From NCBI RefSeq assembly GCF_033568475.1, contig NC_133122.1, positions 18,098,206 through 18,162,205 on the forward strand: 64,000 nucleotides of DNA. Direction: 5' to 3'. The position numbers and the translations under genes are program-made. Below the pieces are notes generated by a model. It was not told where the DNA came from and made no database searches. It saw only the letters and a list, made by a program, of their open reading frames with translations. Below, piece after piece: positions 9,786 through 19,628 of this stretch (position 1 is its first letter; every line of letters begins with the position of its first letter). Origin of the DNA: Henckelia pumila. Taxonomy: Eukaryota > Streptophyta > Magnoliopsida > Lamiales > Gesneriaceae.

Positions 9786-9988
9786 TGCCTTAGGAAGAAA
9801 GCATGATTTCGACTCTTTAAAATTTATTTTATTTAACATTTAAGCAAATAATTCACATAAAAAAAAATGTGAGCTTCTTAATTTTGAATAAATACAATTG
9901 ATTTGTATTATCCAAAATTAATTTGCTCGAATTTAATATTAAGCTTCTCCTTAATATGACATTAAATTTAATTTATGCCTACAAGTGA

Positions 9989-12061
9989 TTACAACTCAAT
10001 CATGCCAAGTTCACCACGCAAACGAATAAAAGTATTTTCATCTAGTGGTTTTGTAAAAATATCAGCAATTTGATTTGACGTGTCAACATATTGAAGTTCA
10101 ACTTCATTTCGTTCGATGTGGTCACGAATAAAATGATGACGAATGTCAATATGTTTGGTGCGCGAATGTTGAATCGGATTCTTTGTAAGACAAATGGAGC
10201 TAGTGTTGTCACAGAAAATAGGGATTTTTGAAAAAGAGACGCCATAGTCGAGCAATTGATGCTTCATCCAAAGAATTTGCGCACAACAACTACCGGCAGC
10301 CATATATTCGGCTTCGGTCGTTGATAACGCAACACAGTTTTGCTTTTTGGAAAACCAAGAAACTAAACAGTTTCCTAAAAAGAAACAAGTTCCACTAGTG
10401 CTTTTTTGGTCCACCTTATATCCACCAAAGTCGGCATCACAGTAAGCTTTTAAATCAAAGAAAGAATTTTTCGAATACCACAAGCCGAGATTTGGAGTAT
10501 TTGAAAGATATTTGAAAATGCGTTTTAAGGCGAACAAATGTGATTCCTTTGGACATGATTGAAATCGTGCACACAAGCAAACACTAAACATAATGTCTGG
10601 TCTACTAGCAGTAGCATATAATAAGGAGCCAATCATACTACGAAAAGAAGATTGATCTACAGTTTTACCATTTTCATCCTTGTCGAGTCTGATTGCTGTG
10701 CTTATTGGTGTGGATGATGATTTTGTGTTCTCCATCCCAAACTTTTTTAGAATCTCCTTAATGTATTTGCTTTGGTTTACAAAGAACCCATCTTTACACT
10801 GTTTGATTTGCAATCCGAGGAAATAGTTAAGTTCCCCCATCATGCTCATCTCAAAGTGATCCTGCATCAACTTAGAGAATTCTTGACAAAGAATTTCATT
10901 AGTAGAACCAAAAATTATATCATCAACATAAATTTGCACAATCAATAAATCATCTTTGACATGTTTGGTAAACAAAGTAATATCAATCTTTCCTCTTGAA
11001 AAATCATTTGAAATAAGGAAAGTTGATAGTTTTTCATACCAAGCTCGAGGAGCTTGTTTCAAACCATACAAAGCTTTGTTTAGTCTATATACATGATCAG
11101 GTAATAATGCATCAACAAAGCCATCAGGTTGTTCAATGTACACCTCCTCTTTCAATTCACCATTAAGAAAGGAACCTTTGACATCCATTTGAAATAACTT
11201 AAAATTTCTAGAGCAAGCAAAAGCAAGTAGCATGCGAATAGATTTTAGTCTAGCAACAGGCGCATAAATTTCATCATAATCTATGCCTTCTTCTTGACTA
11301 TATCCTTTAGCAACAAGCCTAGCTTTATTTCTAGTGATAGTGCCATGCTCGTCAAGTTTATTCCTAAACACCCATTTAGTACCAATGATAGATCTATCAT
11401 GCGGCCTAGGAACAAGAATCCAAACATCATTGTGTTTAAACTCATTCAACTCATCTTGCATCGCAATTATCCATGCATCATCTATGCATTTAGGTTCAAC
11501 ATGCGAAACAAAGGCAAGATGATTACAAATATTATTAAGAGAAGAACGAGTGGCTACTCCCTTCGAAGGACTTCCGATGATAAGATCCATTGGGTGATCT
11601 TTGTGAAGCGTCCAGTCCTTCGGAAATGGTGTTTTCTCAATGGAAACATCTATATCATTTAGGCTTGAGGAAGCCAACTCTTCTTCGAGTAATTCTACAT
11701 CATCAATGTTAGTGCGAACAATAGTAGACATAGATTCATCAAAAATAACATGCATAGATTCTTCAACAAGTAAAGTGCGTTTATTAAAAACTCTAAAGGC
11801 CTTACTTGAGGTAGAATATCCGAGAAAGATACCTTTGTCGGATTTGACATCAAATTTGCCAAGGTTGTCCTTACCATTGTTATGTATGTAGCATTTGGAA
11901 CCGAAAGCTCGAAAGTAAGAAATGTTAGGCTTTCTCCCTCTCCATAATTCATATGGAGTTTTCTTGAGAATTGGCCTTATTGATACGCGATTGATAATGT
12001 AACAGGCAGTGTTCATTGCTTCAGCCCAAAAATATTTTGGTAGAGAATGCTCACATATCAT
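9989..12061 (-). CDS. Sirevirus pol, integrase C-terminus, RT and RNase H
   Basis: A 690-codon open frame carries the Ty1/copia RT and RNase H. The start matches the C-terminal integrase region (PKYFWAEA, residue 9 on). RT has the [19 protein letters not shown] and catalytic YVDD (378-381) motifs. RNase H shows CDADFGG (about 541) and a STTEAEYMA motif. It would reverse-transcribe element RNA. The frame is shifted relative to the upstream integrase frame: the two overlap at 12,058-12,061, and one base appears lost in the codon before ATGATATG. Codons beyond the shift are intact, so the lesion is recent. The true protein would be part of one Gag-Pol polyprotein. Confidence 0.9.
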   Translation of the reverse strand: MICEHSLPKYFWAEAMNTACYIINRVSIRPILKKTPYELWRGRKPNISYFRAFGSKCYIHNNGKDNLGKFDVKSDKGIFLGYSTSSKAFRVFNKRTLLVEESMHVIFDESMSTIVRTNIDDVELLEEELASSSLNDIDVSIEKTPFPKDWTLHKDHPMDLIIGSPSKGVATRSSLNNICNHLAFVSHVEPKCIDDAWIIAMQDELNEFKHNDVWILVPRPHDRSIIGTKWVFRNKLDEHGTITRNKARLVAKGYSQEEGIDYDEIYAPVARLKSIRMLLAFACSRNFKLFQMDVKGSFLNGELKEEVYIEQPDGFVDALLPDHVYRLNKALYGLKQAPRAWYEKLSTFLISNDFSRGKIDITLFTKHVKDDLLIVQIYVDDIIFGSTNEILCQEFSKLMQDHFEMSMMGELNYFLGLQIKQCKDGFFVNQSKYIKEILKKFGMENTKSSSTPISTAIRLDKDENGKTVDQSSFRSMIGSLLYATASRPDIMFSVCLCARFQSCPKESHLFALKRIFKYLSNTPNLGLWYSKNSFFDLKAYCDADFGGYKVDQKSTSGTCFFLGNCLVSWFSKKQNCVALSTTEAEYMAAGSCCAQILWMKHQLLDYGVSFSKIPIFCDNTSSICLTKNPIQHSRTKHIDIRHHFIRDHIERNEVELQYVDTSNQIADIFTKPLDENTFIRLRGELGMIEL

Positions 12062-13020
12062 GGTCTCGCAATTTCCACAAGTGTCCTATTTTTCCTCTCA
12101 ACGACCCCGTTTTGTTGAGGAGTCCTAGGACAAGAAAAATTATGACCGATGCCTTTCTCTTCACAAAAGTTTGAAAAACTCTCATTTTGAAATTCAGTTT
12201 CGTGGTCACTACGGATCTGCTTTATTAAAAGATTTTTCTCATTCTCAACACGTTTCACAAAAGTTTTAAAATAATCAAAGGCATCATTTTTGTGGGCTAA
12301 AAACAATGTCCACGTGAATCGTGAGAAATCATCCACAATGACAAATGCATAAAGCTTCCCTCCTAGGCTAGCGTTCCTCGAGGGACCACATAGATCTAGG
12401 TGAAGAAGTTCAAGGGGCATAGAAGTTGATATAAAATTTTTGCTTTTAAAAGATTTCCTTGTATGTTTGCCAAGTTGACATGCATCACAAATAGAATCTA
12501 ATTTTAAATTGAGTTTTGGCATACCAACAACTAAATCAAGTTTAAAAAGTTTTTCTATGGTACTAGGACCAACATGACCTAGTCGTCTATGCCAAAGAAT
12601 GTTGTCATCAACATTCAAGGATACAAGGCTTTTAATATTTGATAAAGATAAATTGTTTAAAGAAACCTTGTAAACATTTTCACTTCTATATCCTTTGAAA
12701 TTTATGGATTTGTCAGTCATGAGTGATATAGTGCAGTGTTGGGGAGTGAATTTGACTTCATAACCTCTATCGCACAATTGACTTATGCTTAGTAGATTAT
12801 GCTTAAGCCCTTTCACTAGGAGTACATCATCAATCAAGCAAGATTCAGATATACCTATTGAGCCAATTCCTTCAATGATTCCTTTGTTGTTGTCTCCAAA
12901 GGTTACAGTTCCCTTCTTCTTTGGTTTGACTGATTGAAGTAGCTCCTTGTTCCCCGTCATATGTCTAGAACATCCACTGTCTAGATACCATATGCTAGGG
13001 AGAACAATTTTCCTATTTCC
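12058..13020 (-). pseudogene. Sirevirus pol, protease and integrase, frame-broken at both ends
   Basis: This frame begins after an in-frame TAG (13,021-13,023). Its first residues contain the protease signature WYLDSGCSRHMTG. A GAG-pre-integrase HHCC zinc domain follows (LWHRRLGH... CDACQLGKH), then the integrase core with its DDE residues in HLDLCGP, RSDHETEF and NGVVERKN. The enzymes would process polyprotein and insert the cDNA. The frame ends at 12,058 through a one-base shift into the RT frame. Together with the upstream TAG this disables pol here. Confidence 0.85.
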
Positions 13021-13023
13021 CTA

Positions 13024-13298
13024 CAAGAAGAGATTTTGGTACCCTTTAGTTCTTTTGGGTCCACAGTGTTAGAAAAGAAAAATACAAAACAGATTTCCAA
13101 GAGTTCAGTCTCTCATAGCGACATCATCGCCACTTTCTAAGAGTGCTCCCAGTAGTAGGTAGGGCTATGCCTCTTTAAAAACCTATTTTCTTGGACAGAG
13201 CAGCGTTCATCAGGAAGACCAGTTGCATCAAGGCAATTTAAACCGGTCTATGATGAACTCCCTTAGATCATGATCCCATAATGCCGACTAATGAGTTG
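13024..13298 (-). other. Gag-pol junction with no continuous frame
   Basis: About 270 bp between the gag stop and the protease frame carries stops in all readings I tried. Related elements have a continuous junction. Only the part nearest protease (about 13,024-13,070, encoding a KRTKGYQ-like peptide) resembles coding sequence, so a short noncoding insertion or rearrangement probably split gag from pol. Confidence 0.45.
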
Positions 13299-14711
13299 TT
13301 AAGTACTCTTAGGCCTCCATTTCATATAGCTCTTTTTATCATATTGATATTTTAAGGATCTACACTTATGTCTAGCATGTCCTATTTTACAACAGTAAGA
13401 ACATGCAGGGGGTGATCTCATTTTTGCTTTAGCAATTAGACTAATGAAATCTATAGATTTCTTACCATACCCTATTCCACCCTTATCAAAACTACATTTT
13501 TGCATGCTTAGTAAATTATTCAAGTTATTACTACTTACATTGAATTTATCAAAATATTTCTCTAAGTGAGCTATGTCATCCTTTAATCTTAGGTTTTCAT
13601 GCTCCTTAGTTTCTAATTCATGTTTGAGCTTTCTATTTTCTTTTCTAAGAGATTTATCCATATCAAACATGTTTTTATATGCATGTAGTAGTTCGTCATA
13701 GGAAGGTACCTCATCATCGTCGTCGGAGATGATGTCATCACTTTTAGTCATGAGGCAGATGTTGGCTTCCTCCTCGTCATCGTCACTATCGCTCCAAGTG
13801 GCTAGAAGTGCTTTCTTCTTTCCCTTGTCAACTTTCTTCTTAAGAGGACACTCATTTGCATAGTCGCCTTGTTGTTGACAGTTGTAGCAAGTAACTTCCT
13901 TATCCGGCTTCTTTTGGAATTTGTTTCCTCGCATGAATCGTTTGAACTTTCTTGCGAAGAGCGCCATATCATCATCATCATCATCTTCTTTGGATTGGCT
14001 AGATAGAGCAATCCCCTTTGCCTTGGTATCTTCTTTCTTTAATTCCTTCCTTGTTGATAATTCCAGCTCATGGGTTTTTAGAGTCCCATGTAGTTGATCA
14101 AGATCGTAGGATGCGGTGTCGCCTTTGTTTGACTCGATGATGGCCGTTCTCTTGGCATCCCACTCCTTGGGTAAGACGCGTAGAGCTCTCCTCCACACTT
14201 GTTTGGTTGGATATTGTTCCCCGAGTTGGGCTAGCTCATTGATAATTTGAGTAAGCCTTCGGAACATAGTATCTACATCTTCGTTTGATTTCATCTCGAA
14301 TGTTTCATATTTGAGTTGGAGTAGATCGATCTTCGTTTCTTTGACTTGATTAGTCCCTTCATGGCATATCTCCAACTTCTCCCATATCTCTTTAGCGGAT
14401 GAGCACATTGAGATCCGGTTGTACTCATTCATATCTAAGGAACAATGAAAAATATTCATGGCTTTAGCATTTTGAGAAATTAATCGCATGTCCTCCTTGG
14501 AAAAGTCGTCCATTCCCTTGGGAATTTTGACACCCTCAACCTCTTTAGTAGGTATGTAGTGACCTTTCACAGTAACTTTCCACAGATCATAATCTACGGA
14601 TTGGATATATAGGGACATTTGGTTTTTCCAATATCCGTAGTTTATGCCATTGAAAAGAGGAGGACGATTTGTTGATTGCCCTTGAGCATAATCGCTCGCT
14701 AGATTTGCCAT
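13299..14711 (-). CDS. Sirevirus Gag (nucleocapsid precursor)
   Basis: An intact 470-codon gag starts 35 bp inside the primer site. The N terminus (RPPLFNGINYGYWKNQM) and the following UBN2/DUF4219-type region form the capsid part. An acidic DDDDDD stretch lies at about 243-248. A first zinc knuckle is at 275-288 (CYNCQQQGDYANEC), in which the conserved His is Asp (residue 283), so zinc binding is probably impaired. A second, canonical CCHC knuckle is at 437-450 (CSYCCKIGHARHKC). The region between is helical and Lys/Glu-rich. The protein packages element RNA in virus-like particles. Confidence 0.85.
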   Translation of the reverse strand: MANLASDYAQGQSTNRPPLFNGINYGYWKNQMSLYIQSVDYDLWKVTVKGHYIPTKEVEGVKIPKGMDDFSKEDMRLISQNAKAMNIFHCSLDMNEYNRISMCSSAKEIWEKLEICHEGTNQVKETKIDLLQLKYETFEMKSNEDVDTMFRRLTQIINELAQLGEQYPTKQVWRRALRVLPKEWDAKRTAIIESNKGDTASYDLDQLHGTLKTHELELSTRKELKKEDTKAKGIALSSQSKEDDDDDDMALFARKFKRFMRGNKFQKKPDKEVTCYNCQQQGDYANECPLKKKVDKGKKKALLATWSDSDDDEEEANICLMTKSDDIISDDDDEVPSYDELLHAYKNMFDMDKSLRKENRKLKHELETKEHENLRLKDDIAHLEKYFDKFNVSSNNLNNLLSMQKCSFDKGGIGYGKKSIDFISLIAKAKMRSPPACSYCCKIGHARHKCRSLKYQYDKKSYMKWRPKST

Positions 14712-14745
14712 AGAGCCTTTTTTGAAAATATTTTGTAAAAAGGTG

Positions 14746-14757
14746 GCTCTGATACCA
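14746..14757 (-). other. Sirevirus tRNA-Met primer-binding site
   Basis: The minus strand reads TGGTATCAGAGC two bases inside the 5' LTR, complementary to the 3' end of initiator tRNA-Met. This is where minus-strand DNA synthesis would start. Confidence 0.9.
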
Positions 14758-14759
14758 CT

Positions 14760-15846
14760 TGTTAGAACCTAATGGGGGGGGATTTAGGTTATATTGGCAA
14801 CTTTAGCAATTTAAAGTGATTATGCAAGTACGCAAGCGGAAGACTTAAGCAATCAAATAATAAGTGCGGTAAATAAATGCGTAATGTAAATAAAGCAGTA
14901 AAAGGGATAAGAGATGTTTATGAAAGTTCGACGATAAATCGTCTACGTCTCCCCTTCTTGGTTAAGTCGATTAACCAAGGATCCACTAGCACTTCGAACG
15001 TCTTGGCCTTGATGGCTCCAAGGATAGCCTTACAACTTGACACGATCACCGCGCCGATACAACTCAACACTCTTGGCCTTAAGGGCTCCAAGGATAGCCT
15101 CAACACTCGTAAAATACACTTGGCTTCACACACAAGTGTTTACAAAACCGAGCAACCAATTCACAAACAAACAACCCTCGATTTTACAACCCCGTATACA
15201 ACTCGATATGTGAATATATTTTGAACACTCAAAAGGGGCTACAAATTTCTCAACAAATGGCTTGAATAATGCTTGAGAGGATTGAGAGACTTGAAGATGT
15301 TGGGATGTGTTGAATGGCCTCGGAATGCCTCCTTTTATAGCTGAAATTTTGGCATCGATCGGAACTTCCGATCCCTGCATCGGAGCTTCCGAAATTTGAA
15401 TTCTGAGACACGCGGGTGTACTGGATCGGAACGTCCGATCCACTTCGGAGCTACCGATCGGCGCAATAAATGTGTTGTCGAGCAAAAGTCTTCCGGACAA
15501 GATTATCAGGCGGCCGTTCAAGATCGGAACGTCCGATCACGTTCAGTGCTTCCGATCTACCCTTAGCTTCCGAAGATGCTTCTGATCATGATCGGAGGTT
15601 CCGATCTCCAATCGGAGCTTCCGATCCCGTAGCAGTATACTTCTTCGAATTTTGTTTCTGATCTTGAGTATGAATTTAGTCTTAATTCATCTTGAAAATT
15701 TTAACTCTGTAATAAGCTCAATGTAAATATTAGTAACATTTTAACCTAGTTTTGTTATTCATCAAAACATAGAGAAATAAGACTTGTTAATGCATTAAAA
15801 ACATTAATCTCATAATTCGAGATTTATATACGTTTAAGGCGTAACA
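14760..15846 (-). repeat. Sirevirus 5' LTR
   Basis: This 1,087-bp LTR ends at the target duplication ATTCC (15,847-15,851). It carries the same U3 palindromes and TATA box (15,331-15,340) as the 3' LTR. One difference is a three-base block near 15,735 (ACA here, TGT at 7,835), the only clustered change between the two copies. Confidence 0.9.
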
Positions 15847-16308
15847 ATTCCCCATTTTTTTATCGCATACTACGATATCTATAGGTGAATCTATTCTTTC
15901 TTTAAAAGTTGCCTTAATCATTATTTGGATTTCTCCAATATGAATCCAAGACATCGTCCTTGCTACCTCACTTTTCAACTTTTGCAATTCCTCTCTTATT
16001 TCTTCAAAATGAATTAACTGCATCTCTATTTGATTACTTGTTAACTCCATGGGGATTGCCATTTCCCTTTTGGATACTTTGTAAATCAAATTATGTCTTC
16101 TTTGACTAAGCCCTAGGTTGCCTAAGACTCTTTCTACTTGTCCTGCCGAAAATCCCTGGTACTTTTGTAAGGTTGGATTTTCTCTCATAATCCTTTGGAC
16201 CATATTATGAGATATCTTGGTTTGGCTAAAGAATCCAGCCAAACTTTCATGTGTTTCCTGCCGAAACACTTCTTTTTTATTCTGATTCTGATTCTGATTC
16301 TGATTCAT
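15847..16308 (-). pseudogene. Endogenous caulimovirid movement protein, 5' part
   Basis: The N-terminal part of the movement gene starts at the ATG at 16,308, inside the last codons of the coat gene. It begins with an Asn-Gln repeat read from a hexamer repeat. It ends in the conserved core IKATFKERIDSPIDIVV, where the Sirevirus inserted. The frame is open to the insertion point. The rest of the gene resumes at 6,858 in register. Confidence 0.75.
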
Positions 16309-17683
16309 CCTCAGAATCTTCTTGACTAAACAATATCTATTCTTCGTATATGCTTTCATCTGAGGGGATATCCTCAAATTGATATACTTGGACTAGATCT
16401 TGAAAGAAGACCGCATCATCCATATCTGGTGTTGCTTCAAAGAGTTTAACTCATTTTTTCTCGTTTTCTGGACAATTTGTAGATATATGTCCTCTTGCTC
16501 CACATGTCCGGCAGTTGCAATCATTGAAACTTTCACTTGCTCTTGTATGAGTTCTTCTGAAAGTTCTTCTTGATGGTATTCTTCCCCTGCTTTGTGATGA
16601 GCTTGTTACTGGGGATGTTCTTGTAGGTCCACTTCTTCTTCCTGATCTATAAGATCTGGCCTTTTGTTTGGACCAAAATGTTCTTGGTTTCCAAGAACTT
16701 CTCATTCTTTTATTATAGGGATTATTTCTGAATTTCTTCCTTTTAAATCCCTATGATCTGTTTCCAATGATCATTGGAAGATCATTTTCTCTACAACATA
16801 AAGGTGTACGTTTATCTATACCCCTTATTTTCTTGTAGTTCTTCTGTAATGCTGCCATATTGCACCATTCTGCCAATTTTCCTTTCAAAAAGGACGCGCG
16901 TCTTGCCAATGTATCAAGATGACCTGGAACGTATTTTTTAATCAGCATTTCTCTCCAGGGACTTGGCATTTTTGCGAAAAATAGCTGAATAGCTACATTT
17001 TCCTCGACTCCTGAATTCCATCTGTATTTGGTGAATAACATAATGTATTCATCAACTAAACAGATATCATGTAACTCGAGGCTATACAGAGCTTGAGTAT
17101 ATCTTCTCTTTTTCTCTGTATCTTGATTATTGAAATAGTCTACCCCTATGAATTGTGCTTTAAATAGGGTGGTCATTCTTTCTCCAATATCGCTGAGGGA
17201 TTCTCCTGCTAAGATTGATTCCTTCGTATCTGGCATAGTCATCTCCCATGCAATCTTGACAGATCCCATTAGACTCATTTCTAGAAGTTTAATGAATCCT
17301 TATTTATTAAGATCTAATGTCCCTGCTGCAATTCTCATAGCTGACGTCCAATCATCTATAAGATCTTCTCTGTTTTTGAAGTCCAAAACATCAAGGTTTA
17401 ACATAACCCCGTAAGGATGTATTAGATCTAAAACAGTTTTTCCGTAAGGAGTTTGATGGAGTGAGATTTTACTCCTTCTTGATCTGGTTCCTGCTGGATG
17501 TGAATTTTCTCCAACCTGGAACTCACTATGTGGTTCTTCTGTTTTAACCACATATCTTGGGGAATTCCCTATGAGTTGTTCACCCTCAGGGAAATTCATT
17601 TTTAGATCTACTACTTTGAGATTCGCAAAAGAATCCGCAAGATTTTGTAGATCCTCGAGATTTAATCTTTCTAAAGTAGTCAT
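16277..17683 (-). pseudogene. Endogenous caulimovirid coat protein with four in-frame stops
   Basis: A single 469-codon frame from ATG 17,683 to TAA 16,277-16,279. The ATG overlaps the preceding stop (TGATG). The middle (about 16,760-17,280) is the conserved capsid core. A basic Arg/Ser-rich region then leads to a CCHC zinc knuckle (near 16,475-16,520), and the C terminus is acidic (Ser-Glu repeat), as in caulimovirid capsids. In-frame stops are TAA 17,300-17,302, TAG 16,751-16,753, TGA 16,451-16,453 and TAG 16,337-16,339. No indel disturbs the frame, so decay here is by point mutation only. Confidence 0.8.
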
Positions 17684-18084
17684 CAGATAGTGTTTTTCTC
17701 TGATACTGCTTTTATAAGATTAATCATCCTTTCATCATCAGTTAAATGTTTTTGAACCATTTTGGTTTTACCTTTCTGATGTAACAAAGGTTCAGTATCA
17801 AACGAGAGTGGTAACCTTTCTCCTGTATTTCCTTTTCTAGAACCAGAAGTGTGCTCTAGATTTATGATTTTATTTTGAAGATCCTTTAGAGTTCCAAGAA
17901 TTTCTTCTTGTTTCTTAAGGATTTCTTCAATTTGCCGAGGTATTTCATACAGCTGATTGCTGTAATATTGTACCGTCTTTTGAATTTCTCTAAGATCTTC
18001 GGAGAGTTTAGAGGAATCTGGGGTAATCTCTAAAAATTTAGAGTTAGAGATCATCTTTCTTACTCCCTTCAAAATTAAGAGCAT
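17683..18084 (-). CDS. Endogenous caulimovirid ORF 1, coiled-coil protein
   Basis: An intact 133-codon ORF is the first after the primer-binding site. It contains a long heptad-rich helix (about residues 27-75, IEEILKKQEEILGTLKDLQNK region partly) and a basic tail. It resembles the small coiled-coil ORFs that precede the capsid gene in badna- and solendoviruses and are thought to be virion-associated. An alternative start at the second Met (codon 11) is possible. The stop overlaps the coat start as TGATG, consistent with coupled translation from one pregenomic RNA. Confidence 0.6.
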   Translation of the reverse strand: MLLILKGVRKMISNSKFLEITPDSSKLSEDLREIQKTVQYYSNQLYEIPRQIEEILKKQEEILGTLKDLQNKIINLEHTSGSRKGNTGERLPLSFDTEPLLHQKGKTKMVQKHLTDDERMINLIKAVSEKNTI

Positions 18085-18265
18085 TAATCACAACTTATTG
18101 TAAGTAATCTATTATGAGTAGATTAACTTGTTTATAGGATTTTATATGAATAAAATCATCTTGATTCAAACCTTCGTTTGAAGTTATCTTTTGTAGAAAA
18201 TATTCTCCTAAACAAAGAAAAGTATGAATTAACGAATAATATAAAGTCTGAATAATTAACCTAAA

Positions 18266-18277
18266 GCTCTGATACCA
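18266..18277 (-). other. Pararetroviral tRNA-Met primer-binding site
   Basis: The minus strand reads TGGTATCAGAGC, the tRNA-Met complement that by convention marks position 1 of caulimovirid genomes. No LTR adjoins it and viral ORF 1 starts about 180 nt downstream, so it belongs to the pararetrovirus and not to an LTR element. Confidence 0.8.
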
Positions 18278-18283
18278 GTTTTG

Positions 18284-19628
18284 CGGATGATTCAAGTACC
18301 ATAATTGAGCACAAAAATAGCATAAATGAAGTACATAAATGCATAAATTGGGTACAAGAATTAAACATTGGATTTGACCAAGTTTGGTGGTCCTAGGGAG
18401 TTTTAAGAAAGAATTTTTATTGTAGAGATTTATAAAAAAGTTAGTTTTGGATTTAGGGATTTATTCACAATTCACTCATATTTTAATGTGATATTATTAT
18501 TTTTATTTTTAAATATTATTAATATAGAGTTTTCTTTAAACCATTATTAATATAGAGTTGGAAAATAACTTTAATGATTTGTTATTTTTTAAAAAGAAAA
18601 ATTACTCTTTTGATCGTGTGTGTCTGCGATTTTGGTTATTTATGTTATAAGATTTCAATTTTAGTCTCTTTTTTTTTTTTACAATTTTAGTTCTTTTTTT
18701 GATGTGACATCATTGTAATGCTGATGTGGAATTGACGTGTGTAATCTCGTCACATCAGCATTTTTTTTACAAAAAAAAATTAAAAAATTACTAAAAATCA
18801 AAACATATAAAACGAACTCAAATTCGAAAACATAAAAGATCAAAATCACAAAATGACAAATGTATCGGACCAAAATTATAAATTTTTCTTTTTAAAATTT
18901 TGTCATCTCTACAACCAAACCGACCGAAATTTTTTTAATAACCAAAACGAACTGAAACTTTTACATAACCGATTAAAATCAAACAAAATTTTCAAAGGAA
19001 AAATATATTTTAAAAAAATTAAGAAACAAAGTAACTTAATTACTACAATTACGGATTTATTTTAATCTCAAAAGTTCGAGATGATTTCTTTTAAAGTTCA
19101 ATACAAAATATTTTTATATATATTTTAGTGCGAGGTGTCTAAAAATTAAAAGTTGTCTGTCCGTCATTAACCGATCATTTTTTATTTAAAATTTTTGATG
19201 AAAATCATGTAATAAACTTTCAAGTGAAAATATATATCGGAAGATTGTGCAAGGGACTGGTAAAAAAAAATCCCTCAATAAAACAGATCCATATAACGGG
19301 CTCATGCACAACATCAATACAAATTGCAAAGTATTAGTACGAACTACAACAGCGCTTTTCTTTTGTATACATTACACGAAATACACACAACCAGTATCTA
19401 CATGGCATAATATACATAGGGGCTTTCGTTACATGCATACACACACTCGAATGTTGTGATAACTGATCCAACTTCCAAGAGCCATCTTCATCAATAAACC
19501 ACTGGCGACGGGTATGCTTACCGATGACGCTGCTGATCCAAGAACCTTATTTCCTGTGGCACATTCAGTGGGGGGCGATTGGTTCTAGTTAAGACGTCAT
19601 CAAATTTGCAAACAAGTTTAGTACTATA
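18284..19628. other. Spacer between viral insert and SGR6 3' end
   Basis: AT-rich, with no gene seen. It holds long A/T runs, a small inverted repeat around TGATGTGAC/GTCACATCA (18,700-18,760) and, nearest the gene, the probable 3' untranslated region of the SGR6 homologue. No clear poly(A) signal could be assigned. Confidence 0.5.

Larger units (their letters stand above)
6854..15851 (-). mobile_element. Sirevirus-type Ty1/copia LTR retrotransposon
   Basis: A complete element at 6,859-15,846 is flanked by a perfect 5-bp target duplication ATTCC (6,854-6,858 and 15,847-15,851). LTRs of 1,088 and 1,087 bp begin TGTTAGAACC and end GCGTAACA. By eye they differ by about 17 substitutions and one G-run indel, roughly 98.4% identity, so the insertion is fairly young. 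Order on the minus strand is 5' LTR, tRNA-Met primer site, gag, protease-integrase, RT-RNase H, an extra ORF, two polypurine tracts, 3' LTR. Long LTRs, the CAAAAAGGGGGAAAT tract and the env-position ORF fit the Sirevirus lineage. Pol is frameshifted, so this copy is not autonomous. Confidence 0.9.
620..18283 (-). mobile_element. Endogenous caulimovirid (plant pararetrovirus), near full length, broken
   Basis: A linear integrated copy of a Caulimoviridae genome lies on the minus strand. In viral order it shows a tRNA-Met primer-binding site (18,266-18,277), a coiled-coil ORF, a coat protein with CCHC knuckle, a movement protein, a 97-codon ORF, a DSG aspartic protease, RT with YIDD plus RNase H, a transactivator-like ORF, then a TATA box and AATAAA signal. 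CP before MP is the cavemo-/solendovirus arrangement, so I infer that affinity. Two LTR insertions (6,859-15,846 and 3,675-5,203) account for about 10.5 kb; the remaining 7.2 kb is close to a whole genome, opened near the primer site. Outer boundaries are approximate because no host junction is obvious. Several genes have in-frame stops, so this copy is not functional. Confidence 0.85.

Noticed and set aside
18266..18277. tRNA-like match TGGTATCAGAGC (also at 14,746 and 30,041) as a possible tRNA gene
   Set aside because: Only the 12-nt primer complement is present; no tRNA cloverleaf surrounds any of the three sites.
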